Assembly (NCBI RefSeq): GCF_008728515.1
Contig: NC_044980.1
Coordinates: 56,277,680-56,341,679, forward strand
DNA: 64,000 bases
DNA from: Papio anubis
Lineage: Eukaryota > Chordata > Mammalia > Primates > Cercopithecidae
Reading direction: 5' to 3'
A model generated the notes under the pieces. The model was given only the letters and a program-made list of their open reading frames with translations. It ran no database searches and was not told the origin of the DNA. How positions within the stretch are numbered: position 1 is the first letter of the stretch; each line of letters starts with the position of its first letter. Of this stretch, positions 10,851 through 21,279 are shown in pieces. A program made the translations under genes and the position numbers.

Positions 10851-11399
10851 GGAAGGAAGAAAAGCTGCCCCGAAGTCCTGGGTGTGTGGCATTCTGTCCT
10901 AGTTCCCCATTAGAAAGCAGAAGGGCTGATCAGAATTACTCTAATGTTCCCTCTCTCCAGCGTTCCACTCATTGGGGTCTAACTCTGTGTGGCTATCAGG
11001 TTCACACAGTGTCTTGGGCCAGCTGAGTTGTGAGCTGCGGGCTGAGAAGTAGAAAAGGAAGGTTATTCTTTTATTCCCAGCCTTTTGCTGTGGTGAATTG
11101 TGCCTGTGTGTGTATGTGTGTGCACACCCACATGTGTGTCTCTGGTGATGAGCATTGGCCATGAAACACACAGAATGTTTCTTAGTTATTAAGATGCATG
11201 TGCATGTGTATGACAGAACATACAGGGGAGCCTGTAACTTTTCTATATTTTTAACTTGGGTCCTGGCTTCATATCTCACATGTGTGTTAATGTACCCTTT
11301 TGTGTACAAATACGAAAAAGAAAAAGAGGCAAAGCTGGTGGAGGTATGAGCTCTTAGCTCAACACTTGGCTGACCTAAGGGTCCTACAGGAAGCAGACG
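10851..11399. other. Unrecognised sequence with decayed TG/CA tract
   Basis: Contains a short alternating TG/CA stretch at 11103-11140. No repeat family or gene recognised. Confidence 0.35.
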
Positions 11400-11690
11400 G
11401 CAGCTCCACGGGGCAGCTGGGGAGAGTTAGAGCTCTTCACAGAGGCACGGGCAGGGTCAAGGGCAAACAACAGGGGCTGGTGACAGGAAGAGGCCTCAGT
11501 CACCTCTAGGCCTAGGAGTCAAGGCGAGGGAACTGAGGCTGAAAAAAAGGCTTCTGGGGGAAATAGGGAACCTGACTTCACTGTCCTTTTGCCCTTGTTT
11601 CTCTTATTATTGCCTTCTGTTGGCCCAATCCAACCAGAAGCCAGAGGGCAAGGGAGCCCCTAGGTACTTTCTACAAAGAGGGAGCAGGTG
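11400..11690 (+). repeat. Unassigned dispersed repeat, copy 1 (partial)
   Basis: The end of this segment ('cccaatccaaccagaagcca', 'gagggcaagggagcccc') shares its layout with the end of 14205-14665. The middle is a gene-poor purine-rich stretch. It looks like the 3' part of a very old interspersed repeat that I cannot name. Confidence 0.4.
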
Positions 11691-12429
11691 AGGAAGGTGC
11701 CGGGGGATGTAGAGAGGGATGTGGACATAGACAGCACTCAGCCCAGCATGTATTTGTTAATGGGGTGTCTGGCCATTGACTGGCAGGAAGGGACTCTTGG
11801 GCCCTCCCTGGACTGGGTTTCTAAGGTCTGCTGTCTGGGAGTTACTGTGGCAGGCTATAGACGTGCCCTGCCTACTGTGCCTGCATGCTTGGTCCACGGG
11901 GACAGTGATTCCTCAGCATCCACCCAGCTTCAGTTCCTGCCCAGCACTTTGGCTGCCATGCCTGTGGCTTCTGGGTTCCAAGAAATGATATGAGATGTCT
12001 CCCTGGCCGTGAGTGCCTTGAGCCAGACCTGGGATTAAAGGGGAGGAGGTGCTTTGGATAGGAGCTGGGGTGCACAGTGGGTGAGTGGAGGAGTCTCCCA
12101 CAGGCTCAGAACCTGGACACAAGCCTTCCCCATGGCTTGCATGGAGGCTCCAGACAGGCCCTCATCTGTGTTTCACTTCTCTCTCTAATTTGGTAGACAT
12201 CGTGTCCTGCATAATTTTGTAAGGAACTGCATACTCCTCGCCAACCCTCCTTGCCAGCACAGGGGAATGCTAGCTGAGAAGGGAGTGTAAGGTTGGCATG
12301 ACTTCAGTTCCCCCAGAAAAATACCATTCCCTGCCCTGAGAACCTGTTTGCCAAAAGCTTTTAGCAAGGCTGAACTAGCGACAGGAAAGGACTCAGATGG
12401 CTTTCTGTATAAATAAAAAAAGTAAGGAA
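11691..12429. other. Unrecognised sequence
   Basis: No repeat or gene recognised. The open frames on both strands are short and overlap each other. Confidence 0.4.
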
Positions 12430-12670
12430 AATAGCAAATGCTAATAGTGTGCTTACTCCACCCTAGGTGAGCTCAAAATGCTTTACCTATGTTATTTTGT
12501 TTGATCCTCATGACAACCCTATGAACCAGGTACTAAAGCTATCCCCACTTTTCAGATGAGAAAACTGAGGCACAGAGCGATTAAATTACTTGCCCGGTGT
12601 CACACAGGTAGTAAGCAGTGGAGCTAGGATTCAAACTTGGGCAGGCCAGCTGCAGAATTATGCTCTGTCC
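12430..12670 (-). mobile_element. MIR SINE, antisense
   Basis: Clear antisense MIR: 'gatcctcatgacaaccctat', 'ttttcagatgagaaaactga', 'ggcacagagcgattaaatta', 'cacacaggtagtaagcagtg', 'aggattcaaacttgggcagg'. Nearly full length. Confidence 0.9.
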
Positions 12671-12734
12671 CCTTTTCCTTCTTGGCTAACTTCTCCTCAG
12701 TAGGTGCCAAGAGACAGGATGTTCCTAAATATGA

Positions 12735-12840
12735 ACGGAGTGTAGAGCTGGAAAGAGCTTTGAGATTCATTTAGTCCCGTCTTTGTGTTCTTACAGAGGG
12801 GGAAACTGAGGGCTCCAGGGGTTCAGTGATCAGGTCTCCA
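12735..12840 (-). mobile_element. MIR3/MIRc-type fragment, antisense
   Basis: 'tagagctggaaagagctttg', 'agattcatttagtcccgtct' and 'gagggggaaactgagggctc' match the antisense 3' half of the MIR3-type SINE, whose sense form is seen at 57.76 kb. Confidence 0.6.
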
Positions 12841-14204
12841 GATCCCTGCTCTAGAAACACTGGGCAGCTGAAAGGTGGCCAGCTGTGCCTGGTGATATTC
12901 TGGCAATTTTCCTAGCTTTGTTTACCAAGTAAATTTCTTTGAAGCAAAGTTCCTTTTATCCAAGAGGCAATGTGACCTCCAATCTTGTTTTCATAAAACA
13001 TCTCTGACGTTAGCCACATGAGGCAAAAGCCCTGGAGGTGTTTGTGTTGCCCTTGTGCTCCCTGAATCTGATGCTGTCTCTGTTTCTACTGTGAATAACA
13101 GTCAAGCATCAGGCCGTGGGGAGCCCAGGGGCCAGGTGAGCTGGACATGCTGGGGCACAGATAAAAGGAGATCGTTCATCAATTTCCAGGGGGTTCAGGG
13201 GCACCTGAAGCATCTTTGTCTACAGAGGTCCTCGGCCCACCCTGCCAAGCAGCTGTCACAAAGAACAGAGTGTTTTGGGCCATGTGACCATGGGGGAGGG
13301 TGCCCAGGCCTCCGAGGAGGCTGCCAGCTTCTGAGCTGTTGATTCCATGACTCTGGGATCCAGCGCTACAGAGAAAGGGCAGCATTCTTCCTACAGAGGC
13401 TTGGTCCAAATGGCCCCATGGCTTTCTTTTCTCCGGGATCAGCAAGGCTACTGTTGAGAGGGACAATCGAGGTTGTTGTCCTGGCCTGGCCCAGAGACAC
13501 TGCTGCCAGATGCAGAGCTGGCTCCCTGGGGCCATCCTTGCCACACCTGCCCACCAGATCATTGGGTGCTCATGGGCCAGCACTATATGGGGGCTCTGTG
13601 CCTTCTCACCTCCTGGCAGCTGAGGCCTGGAAGGACAGATATCCCCTGGTCTAACCCAGACAGCCCAGGGGCTAGTGAAGAAGACCCCCATTTCTCCCAT
13701 GTGCCCAGTGTATTTTAGTTCTCCTCTTGGATACATTAGAATTAAGACAAAGGTATTCTATGCCTAAAGGAGAAATTTTGTGCTACATCGGAAGATGGTC
13801 ATTTATCCTTGTTTTCCAAATAGTGCACTCTCAAAAGGGTAAGTGTGTCATCCTTGTAGTATAAGTGACAAAGCAGATAGAGTTTGGTCTCTTAGGGGAG
13901 GGAGCTGCTATCTTTCCATTTTATGGATGCTCTTTTTTTAGCCTTGCTCATGCCTGTTTTGAGAAGACTAACCATGGCCTGGACAACATCTACTATTGGT
14001 ATAGGGACAAATGCTTTTTCAAGTTACAGGTAGTGAGTGAGAGATCTCAGGCCTGGGTTTGGTAACTGAGGGAGAAATAGAGAAGAGGTATCAGCAACTG
14101 CTTTGGTACAAGGCAGTTTAGTGTTTGATCAAGGGATCCAAGAATTCCTAAATCCTGTCCCAGAATGGCCACTGTGCCCTCAAATGATTTTCTGTATCAT
14201 CTGT
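12841..14204. other. Unrecognised sequence
   Basis: No repeat family recognised. The longest frame (13179-13736, minus, 185 codons) overlaps open frames in other phases in GC-rich sequence and looks accidental. Confidence 0.4.
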
Positions 14205-14665
14205 ATAGGTCAGGGTCGAGCAGGAAACAGATGGCACAGTCAAACTGAGTAATCGGAGGAGATTTTTGCAAAGGTATGACTTATAAAAGTGTGGGTAGGA
14301 TTTAGGGAAATGAGCAAAAGACAGTGCAGTATCCTAAGCTAACAACAGTGGGGCACCATTGCCACTTCTAGGCCTGCAGGGCCCAGGGGTGATGTAGTTC
14401 CTGCATGCCGGAGAGAGAGATGCAGCTCTGGAAGACAGCCTGCCGACAGCAGCCATGGCCTGTGGAGGAGGACAGCACCCAATCAACCACGATCTGGCCA
14501 GGAGGCATCCAGAGTAATCAACCTCATTCTCCTCCCATGCTGCCATTGGCCAGTGCCTGTCATGGGCCAAACCCAACCAGAGCCGGAGAGAGAGTGAGCA
14601 TGTCGACGTAGCCCAAAGTGTCACCTTCCTGAGGCACAAAGCAAGGTGGACAAGGGTGGAGAGCA
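14205..14665 (+). repeat. Unassigned dispersed repeat, copy 2
   Basis: Starts 'aggtcagggtcgagcaggaa' and 'acagatggcacagtcaaact', continues 'tataaaagtgtgggtagg', and ends 'ccaaacccaaccagagccgg'. The start resembles 48.56 kb ('cagagtccgagcaggaaaca') and the end resembles 11.64 kb, so the three loci appear to be fragments of one old family of about 450 bp. Confidence 0.5.
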
Positions 14666-14944
14666 CATTTAGAGGGGTGGGTGGGGTAAAGAGAATGTAT
14701 CCAGCGCATCTTCATGTCACTTGAATCCCATCGTGTTTCTAACTCCCAGCAAATATTAATATAAACACCCCAAATAGCATGCATATTTGTAGTTTGTGCC
14801 ACCCCTTCTCCATAATTTTGACTTCTTATTCTCACATTATTTGTCTAGTAATGATTTTCATAAACATTATTTACATTTCACCATTGTATTAAACACACGA
14901 AAAGGTTGTTATATCTCTCAGAAGTGTTGGACTTTAGTGCCTAA
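14666..14944. other. Unrecognised sequence
   Basis: No repeat family recognised. Confidence 0.35.
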
Positions 14945-15146
14945 TTCAGTGGCTCACAGCTGGGAACAATTTGTCCCCCCCTCTGCAGGGAACATTTCTC
15001 AATGTTTGGAGACATTTTTGGGAAGAGTGCTACTCACTTGGTAAATAGAGGCCAGGCTGATATCCTACAATGCACAGCATAGCCCCCAAATGACAGAATT
15101 ACCTCGTGCAGATGTTAAAGTGCTGAGGTTGAGAAACACTGCTTTT
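14945..15146 (-). mobile_element. MER5A hAT-Charlie MITE, antisense
   Basis: Follows MER5A end to end: a degraded terminal 'cagtggctcacagctggg', 'gtttggagacatttttggga', 'atcctacaatgcacagcata', and the other terminus 'aggttgagaaacactg' at about 15127-15142. Near full length. Confidence 0.88.
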
Positions 15147-15987
15147 AGTGGAGAAAGGTTTGGGCTCTGCTAAAGGGAATCAGAGAACAGGTGAAAGGAG
15201 AGATGGACTTCTGTGTTTTTTTGTTTTGTTTGGGCAGGGGGAGCCTATCTCAGAGGAAGTTTCCATATTGTGTCTTTGGGGAGGATGGTCCCCTTTTGGG
15301 GCCCAGCTGGGCTGTTTGGGCTCACTCCCTGGGCATCCTGGGTATCAGCTGGACTGCAGGATTGAGCATCTGAAAAGCCAGACTGGGAGCTCTCGCAGGG
15401 AACATCTCGGGCCATGTAGATGACATTCTCAGCTTGCCTGCCCTTTGTGGCTGCTGGAAGTGGTACAGCACACTCTAAAGAACTATTTCAAGATGGTTCA
15501 GCCAGACCCACAAGGTCTGGCAGAGTTCTTGCCTTTCCCAGGCTTTGGGGTTCTCTGCATTTCAGCTCAGAGCTCTTAGAATGTTAATAAGTAGGGACTT
15601 ACAAAAAGTCCTGAAATAGTTCTCAGGACACAAAGAAAATGTCCTAGCTCGGAAAGTAAATGAGTGCAGTCAGCTGTCCTTTGTTAACTTGCTGATTAAA
15701 CCTAGTCTTTGTTTCTTTTTTCTATTTTTTCCTATACCCATTGCGAGGTCATTTCCCTGCCTATTTGGGCCTGTGTTAGAGCAGAGCAGAGGGCAGGCAG
15801 AGGAGAAAACTCCACATCAGCCTCCTTTGGCAAGTGATTTTAAAAGACATGATGAAAAGATGTAGAAGTAATGACTACAATTACCTGTAAAAATCAGGAT
15901 TATCCTGATTTTTGGCTGTTACCCTCACCATTCCTCTCTCCATCACTTGGCTGTGTTATTACTTGAATGACATTAATACTTATTATA
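15147..15987. other. Unrecognised sequence
   Basis: No repeat or gene recognised. A short self-complementary stretch, 'aaatcaggattatcctgatt' (15891-15910), is a perfect small palindrome around AGGATTATCCT. Confidence 0.4.
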
Positions 15988-17317
15988 TTTAATTTATTTA
16001 TTTATTTATTTATTTATTTATTTTTTCAAATTTATTTATTATTATTATACTTTAAGTTGTAGGGTACATGTGCATAACGTGCAGGTTTGTTACATATGTA
16101 TACTTGTGCCATGTTGGTCTGCTGCACCCATCAACTCGTCATTTACATCAGGTATAACTCCCAATGCAATCCCTCCCCCATCCCCCCTCCCCATGATAGG
16201 CCCCGGTGTGTGATGTTCCCCTTCCTGAGTCCAAGTGATCTCATTGTTCAGTTCCCACCTATGAGTGAGAACATGCGGTGTTTGGTTTTCTGTTCTTGTG
16301 ATAGTTTGCTAAGAATGATGGTTTCCAGCTGCATCCATGTCCCTACAAAGGACACAAACTCATCCTTTTTTATGGCTGCATAGTATTCCATGGTGTATAT
16401 GTGCCACATTTTCTTAATCCAATCTGTCACTGATGGACATTTGGGTTGATTCCAAGTCTTTGCTATTGTGAATAGTGCTGCAATAAACATACGTGTGCAT
16501 GTGTCTTTATAGCAGCATAATTTATAATCCTTTGGGTATATCCCCAGTAATGGGATGGCTGGGTCATATGGTACATCTAGTTCTAGATCCTTGAGGAATC
16601 GCCATACTGTTTTCCATAATGGTTGAACTAGTTTACAATCCCACCAACAGTGTAAAAGTGTTCCTATTTCTCCACATCCTCTCCAGCACCTGTTGTTTCC
16701 TGACTTTTGAATGATCGCCATTCTAACTGGTGTGAGATGGTATCTCATTGTGGTTTTGATTTGCATTTCTCTGATGGCCAGTGATGATGAGCATTTTTTC
16801 ATATGTCTGTTGGCTGTATGAATGTCTTCTTTTGAGAAATGTCTGTTCATATCCTTTGCCCACTTTTTGATGGGGTTGTTTGTTTTTTTCTTGTAAATTT
16901 GTTTGAGTTCTTTGTAGGTTCTGGATATTAGCCCTTTGTCAGATGAGTAGATTGCAAAAATTTTCTCCCATTCTGTAGGTTGCCTGTTCACTCTGATGGT
17001 AGTTTCTTTTGCTGTGCAGAAGCTCTTTAGTTTAATTAGATCCCATTTGTCAATTTTAGCTTTTGCTGCCGTTGCTTTTGGTGTTTTAGACATGAAGTCT
17101 TTGCCCATGCCTATGTCCTGAATGGTACTTCCTAGGTTTTCCTCTAGGATTTTTATGGTATTAGGTCTAACATTTAAGTCTCTAATCCATCTTGAATTAA
17201 TTTTCGTATAAGGAGTAAGGAAAGGATCCAGTTTCAGCTTTCTACTTATGGCTAGCCAATTTTCCCAGCACCATTTATTAAATAGGGAATCCTTTTCCCA
17301 TTTCTTTTAATTTATTT
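15988..17317 (-). mobile_element. L1PA-like LINE-1, 5'-truncated, antisense
   Basis: Contains the last part of ORF2 plus the 3' UTR, in antisense. The 3' end is marked by a (TTTA)n tail (about 15991-16027) and 'ttgtagggtacatgtgcata'. 'gtttgttacatatgtatac' and 'atcaactcgtcatttacatc' are primate L1 3' UTR states. L1 similarity stops near 17302-17304. A likely target duplication 'tttaatttattt' lies at 15988-15999 and 17306-17317. The copy is about 1.3 kb of a 6-kb element and lacks the promoter, ORF1, endonuclease and reverse transcriptase. Confidence 0.93.
16248..17301 (-). pseudogene. L1 ORF2 C-terminal remnant, frame still open
   Basis: Read on the minus strand, the ORF2 frame runs from the truncation point near 17301 to its natural stop at 16248-16250 with no nonsense codon or frameshift (about 350 codons; the part after the first Met at 17108 is 286 aa). 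It covers the ORF2 C-terminal region, including the Cys-rich segment (residues near 'GCGEIGTLLHCWW' in the 286-aa part). The catalytic endonuclease and reverse transcriptase domains are missing and there is no promoter, so it is not functional L1. The intact frame points to a fairly recent insertion. Confidence 0.85.
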
Positions 17318-17830
17318 TTTAAGCAAACAATTCATTTACATTGTTTAAAACCAAAATAACAAAGGATTTAGATTAAGCTTGTCCAACCTGTGGCCCTCAA
17401 GGCTGTATGTGGCCCAACATAAATTCATAAACTTTCTAAAAACATTATGAGATTTTTTTGCAATTCTTTTTAGCTCATCAGCTATCATTAGTGTATTTTA
17501 TGTGTGGCCCAAGACAATTCTTCTTCTTCCAATGTGTCCCAGGGAAGCCAAAAGATTGGACATCCCTGATTTAGATAAAGGAGAAAAACTCTCTCCTCCC
17601 ACCTCAGCCTTCCCCTGTTAAAAGGCAATACCCACCCAGAGAGATAGTCTATGGCTATACAAACAAGTATGTACATGCGTGTTTCTTTTATTTTTTCATC
17701 CTATACAAATAGTAATATATTTGCTTTTTTTACTTACGAATATGTCTTAGAAATCCTTTCACGTCAGTAAAGAACTTTCTTTTTTCTAAATGGATCTATG
17801 GTATCATCTGGTTATACCTTAATATATTTG
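17318..17830 (-). mobile_element. Ancient L1 (L1M-type), antisense, split by MER30
   Basis: 'acattgtttaaaaccaaaat' before the DNA transposon, and 'ctctctcctcccacctcagc', 'cacccagagagatagtctat' and 'cgaatatgtcttagaaatcc' after it, follow the order of an old L1 3' region in antisense. A similar section is seen at 20.4-20.8 kb. Confidence 0.55.
17374..17568 (-). mobile_element. MER30-like hAT DNA transposon with perfect TSD
   Basis: A short non-autonomous hAT element with ends 'taagcttgtccaacctgtgg' and 'ggacatccctg', and internal 'acacattggaagaagaa'-type antisense blocks near 17515-17540. It is flanked by an exact 8-bp target duplication 'atttagat' (17366-17373 and 17569-17576), the size typical of hAT insertion. 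The name is from memory of the consensus. It encodes nothing. Confidence 0.85.
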
Positions 17831-18537
17831 GCCAAAAGTGACTTGTTTTTAAAAAGGCTTCTGAGTCTATTTCAAAGCAGAAAGAATGCTCAACTAAAAA
17901 CCCAAAACAAACAAACAAAAAACTTATTTAGAAGTTTAGGCATGAGAGACTACTTTCTTCTACCGTTTTGTAAAGCTTTCATTTTCTCATCTTACTGAAA
18001 TTTTTAGATTTTTTTCTGCACTTGCTCCTTAACATTAAAGCCTCTATGAAATAGTTGTTCAGCACCATAGAATGTCCCAAAGGTTTGGATACTGCTTGTG
18101 ACTTAAACGATGTCTATTTTATTATATTAGTAAATGTTTATTATCTTTTCTTATGAAAATCCAGCCTGAGCCAGTTGAATGATAGTGACTCCAGAAAAGC
18201 CTGTTTGGGCCTGGGACAAGACATTGAGCCTCCCTGTTCCCAGTTTTTCCATTTTTAAAAACTGGATAATATCCTGGAGACTTAGCAGCTTTAAAGCTTT
18301 ATGCTGGGCGGGACCAGCTCAGCTTCAGAAATAAGAGCCTACCTATCTGTGCTGTTTTTCCGTGGTACATCCAGGATGTGTGTGAAAGATGAACACATTT
18401 TAAGTAAAGAAAGAGCTCGTTGCATTTCGAAGCCAAAGAGAGGGCAGGCAGAAGAGTCATCGGGGTGTGCAGCGTTCTGGGGCTCCAGGGCTTTGAAATG
18501 CTTTCCAGTGTTGTCACTTGAATGTCGAACACGTTAT
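17831..18537. other. Unrecognised sequence
   Basis: No repeat family recognised. The final 200 bases lie upstream of the paralogous copy B. Confidence 0.4.
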
Positions 18538-18745
18538 TCTCAGTGGACACTAAAGAGAAGTACAGGTACAGTGGGCTCCAGGGGGATTCATTATTCAAGG
18601 CACAAAATTTCCTTCTCCGGCCTGCAACACATTATAATTCAAATGAGCCCAGCACAATAGAAGAAAAATATGCAAGCAGATTTCTCTCTGTCGTGTTTTT
18701 TCCCTCCTCTCTGAAGCCCTGTAATTACAGCAGGCAGGTGGAGCA
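18538..18745 (+). other. Paralogous non-coding element, copy B
   Basis: Second copy of the element at 4206-4410, same orientation, about 14.3 kb away. Shared words are 'tcattattca' near 18587, 'attcaaatgagcc' at 18637-18649, 'acaatagaag' near 18654, 'atatgcaagc' at 18668-18677 and 'taattacagc' at 18722-18731. The spacing between words differs from copy A by only a few bases (31 against 33, 85 against 78). Further upstream, 'ggacactaa' and 'caggtacagtgggctccag' also align. It lies just before a CpG-rich block, so it could be a promoter-proximal regulatory element. No transposon family recognised. Confidence 0.6.
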
Positions 18746-18959
18746 TCTGGGGTGTGGGGGAGTCCACTGTGTTTTTACCTTCCCAGGAACGCGACTTGCC
18801 TACCGCATCAATATATTTTATTTTTAATTAAGTGCTTATTGCAAAATCGGAGTCCCTGCACGAAAGCCTGATTCAAAACTTTTTTTTCCTGTCGTTCTCT
18901 GAGATGTCGCTGTTATTACTGTCTCAAATTTCCTTTTAAATTTTGCTCTTCGAGTAAAT
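18746..18959. other. Linker between copy B and CpG-rich block
   Basis: AT-rich, no repeat recognised. Contains 'atttttaattaagtgctt' near 18821, another homeodomain-type core. Confidence 0.4.
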
Positions 18960-19950
18960 TAGTGCTGGCCTTTCCTGAGCTCTGCAGCTCCAAGGTGGCC
19001 CGACTGCGGGGCCTCCACCTCCTTTTCCCCAGTCCCGGGTCGGTTTCTCCGGGCGCACCCAGCAGCGCCACGAGCCGGGTAGATCCCCTGGCTCCCTCTC
19101 CCCGGCCAGCGCGGACATGCGGGCGGGCGGGCTGTGCTCCCCAGAGACCGCCCATCCCTCGGTGGGGGCGGTGGAACCGCAGAGGCCACCGGATACAGCG
19201 ACCTCAGGCCTCGCAGCGCCCATGGTGGGCCCTGCGGCCCGGGTACCGGGAACCGCCGGGGCTTGGAGGGCTCTGGAGCGGGAGCCCCAGTCTAGAAGAG
19301 GTGGCGGGATCTGAGGGGCCGTGGTCGCTGCACTTTGTCCGAGACCCGTAGACTGGCCATTAAGAGACCGGAAGGGTGCAGGGAGCTCCAGTGGGGCCGA
19401 TGGGCCGGGGCTGGGGACCGGCTGGCGCGGGGTTCGGACGTTCTCGTCTGTCTCCGACGCCTGCCTCCTAGGAGGCAGAACCCGGCAGCCCCGGGCCTCA
19501 GCCGAGCCCGGCTTTCCTAAGCCGGGAAGTCGCGGGTCCCTGGGCCTGGAGGGAACTGTCGTCCCGGGACGACCCCGCCCCTGAGATCCCCGCCCCACAT
19601 CCGGGTGGCCTGGGGGCACCTGGGGTTCCCGAGATGAGAACCGGTGCTCTGGGGGCGACAGGCTTCGGCTGGATCCCTGCGAGCCGGCGGCCCAGGCGGG
19701 TGACCTCCCCTGGATTCCAGAGGGAGCAACCCCAGTCCCCCGCTCCGGGAACCGGGCACTCGATGAAAATGGCTTCCCAGCCACCTGCCAGCTCTGCCCA
19801 TGCCCGCGCCTCGCGGGATGGCTCCCACCTCGGCGCAGCCCCCCTGGGTGCTGGCTGCACATCTGCTTCCGAGCCACCTAGGGGCAACTTGAGGCAAGGT
19901 CGGGGTGGCCCCAGGACGGTGGAGGGAGACTGAGGCAGCAGCCAATGGGC
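18960..19950. promoter_or_regulatory. CpG-island-like block, possible promoter
   Basis: About 1 kb of GC-rich sequence with many CpG dinucleotides, standing out sharply from the AT-rich flanks. No Alu or other GC-rich repeat accounts for it. Such islands usually mark promoters or Polycomb-regulated developmental loci. I see no TATA box, start exon or known protein frame. The long open frames here (up to 313 codons, minus) exist in several phases and reflect low stop density in GC-rich DNA. Confidence 0.65.
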
Positions 19951-20439
19951 TGGAAGGTCCAGCAGCATTTGCAGAGAATGGGCCACCTTGGGTTACTATG
20001 AATCTCCACCAAGCGCAGGAAGGTCAAACGGGTGTTTTCAGGAAGACCAAAAGGAGTAACGAATACCCACATGTGGCCAAAAGAGGGGCTGAGACTGGAC
20101 GTGGGGGCCTTGCCTGTCCCATGAGGCTTCCTCAGGCACCGGCTGCCTCTGTCCATACCTCCACTTTCCTGGGTGTCGTCTTCAGGGCATGGACCAGTAC
20201 TGCGGTCTGGGACACAGAGAAGAGACCCAGGTCCCTGTAAAGATGGGGACTGATTGCTAAATGGGCCTTGGGAAAGGGCAGGCCTCCACGGGACCAGTGG
20301 GGGCTCATAGGGGAAGACCTGGTTTCCCGCACAGGCCGGCGCTTTCTCAGGACAGTGTGGGTCGGTGCTGTGACTACATCCGGACCTGGCCACTCTTAAC
20401 CATCCAGGAACTAGAACCAGGGCTCTGTGATGTTTCCTC
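19951..20439. other. Unrecognised shore of the CpG-rich block
   Basis: GC content falls off. No repeat or gene recognised. Confidence 0.4.
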
Positions 20440-20557
20440 TTTTACAACGTCTATTGTATTTTTCTTTCTCATTACAAAAGCAGTACATGTTTATCATAGA
20501 ATTAATGAAAAATGCAAACACACAAAAAGAAAACAAAAACCATATATTCTCATTAAA

Positions 20558-20607
20558 CAAACATATTCTTATTAGCTGGAGGCAAACATATTCTCATTAG
20601 CTGGAGG
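20558..20607. repeat. 25-bp tandem duplication
   Basis: The unit at 20558-20582 ('caaacatattcttattagct' then 'ggagg') is repeated at 20583-20607 with a single T/C difference. A shorter degraded relative ('catatattctcattaa') sits just before. It lies inside the old L1 piece. Confidence 0.9.
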
Positions 20608-20839
20608 CACACCTTTCTTATATATCCTGAGTACAAACACAGTTATTCTGTGGGATAACTGGCTTTTTCTTTTTCTAAACAATACACTGTGAATATATTT
20701 CCACGTGAACATCCTTTTAATGAATATAGCTTGATAAATATACTCTATTCTTAACGATTCTACAGAACTTTCATTGTAGGGATGTGGTGTGATATTTTCA
20801 ACTATTCTCTTACAGGGCTTCTAGGATGTTGCCAGTTTT

Positions 20840-20867
20840 GTTTTTTTGCTTTTTTTTTTTTTTTTTC
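20840..20867. repeat. Poly-T tract
   Basis: T-rich run inside the ancient antisense L1, without an attached SINE. Confidence 0.85.
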
Positions 20868-21279
20868 CACTTCTGTCCACACTATTCCAGAGTCATTCTC
20901 TTGCTAGGTCACTATGCATGTCCTTAATTATTTCCTTAAAATCTATTCCTCAAAATGACTGGGCCAACTGTTCTGCATTTTTAAAGTTTCACTGCATTTT
21001 GTCAAACCGACCTTTAGAAATGTTATGTCAATTCATACTCCCACCTGCAGAAAATGCAGAAGTCTGTTGCCAGAATCCCATCCTTACCAATCATGAATAT
21101 TAGTCTTCTTTTTTATTCTTTTCTCTTTGTCTATTTTTAAATTGGAGTATTCATCTTTTTCTTGCTGATTTGTAAGAACATTGTGTATGTTCAGTCTATT
21201 AATTCTTTCTCATGCATTTTGCAATCTTTTCCCATTTGTCAATTGCTTTTTACCTTTCAATTTACATTTTAAAATGTTG

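Noticed and set aside
13179..13736. 185-codon open frame, minus strand
   Set aside because: It overlaps other open frames in GC-rich sequence, has no recognisable domain, and no supporting splice or promoter structure.
18936..19877. 313-codon open frame on the minus strand in the CpG-rich block
   Set aside because: Several other phases on both strands are also open here. The product is Pro/Arg/Gly/Ser-rich with no domain. Low stop frequency in GC-rich DNA explains it.
19878..20393. 171-codon open frame, minus strand
   Set aside because: Same reasons: shore of a CpG-rich block, overlapping frames on the other strand, no domain.
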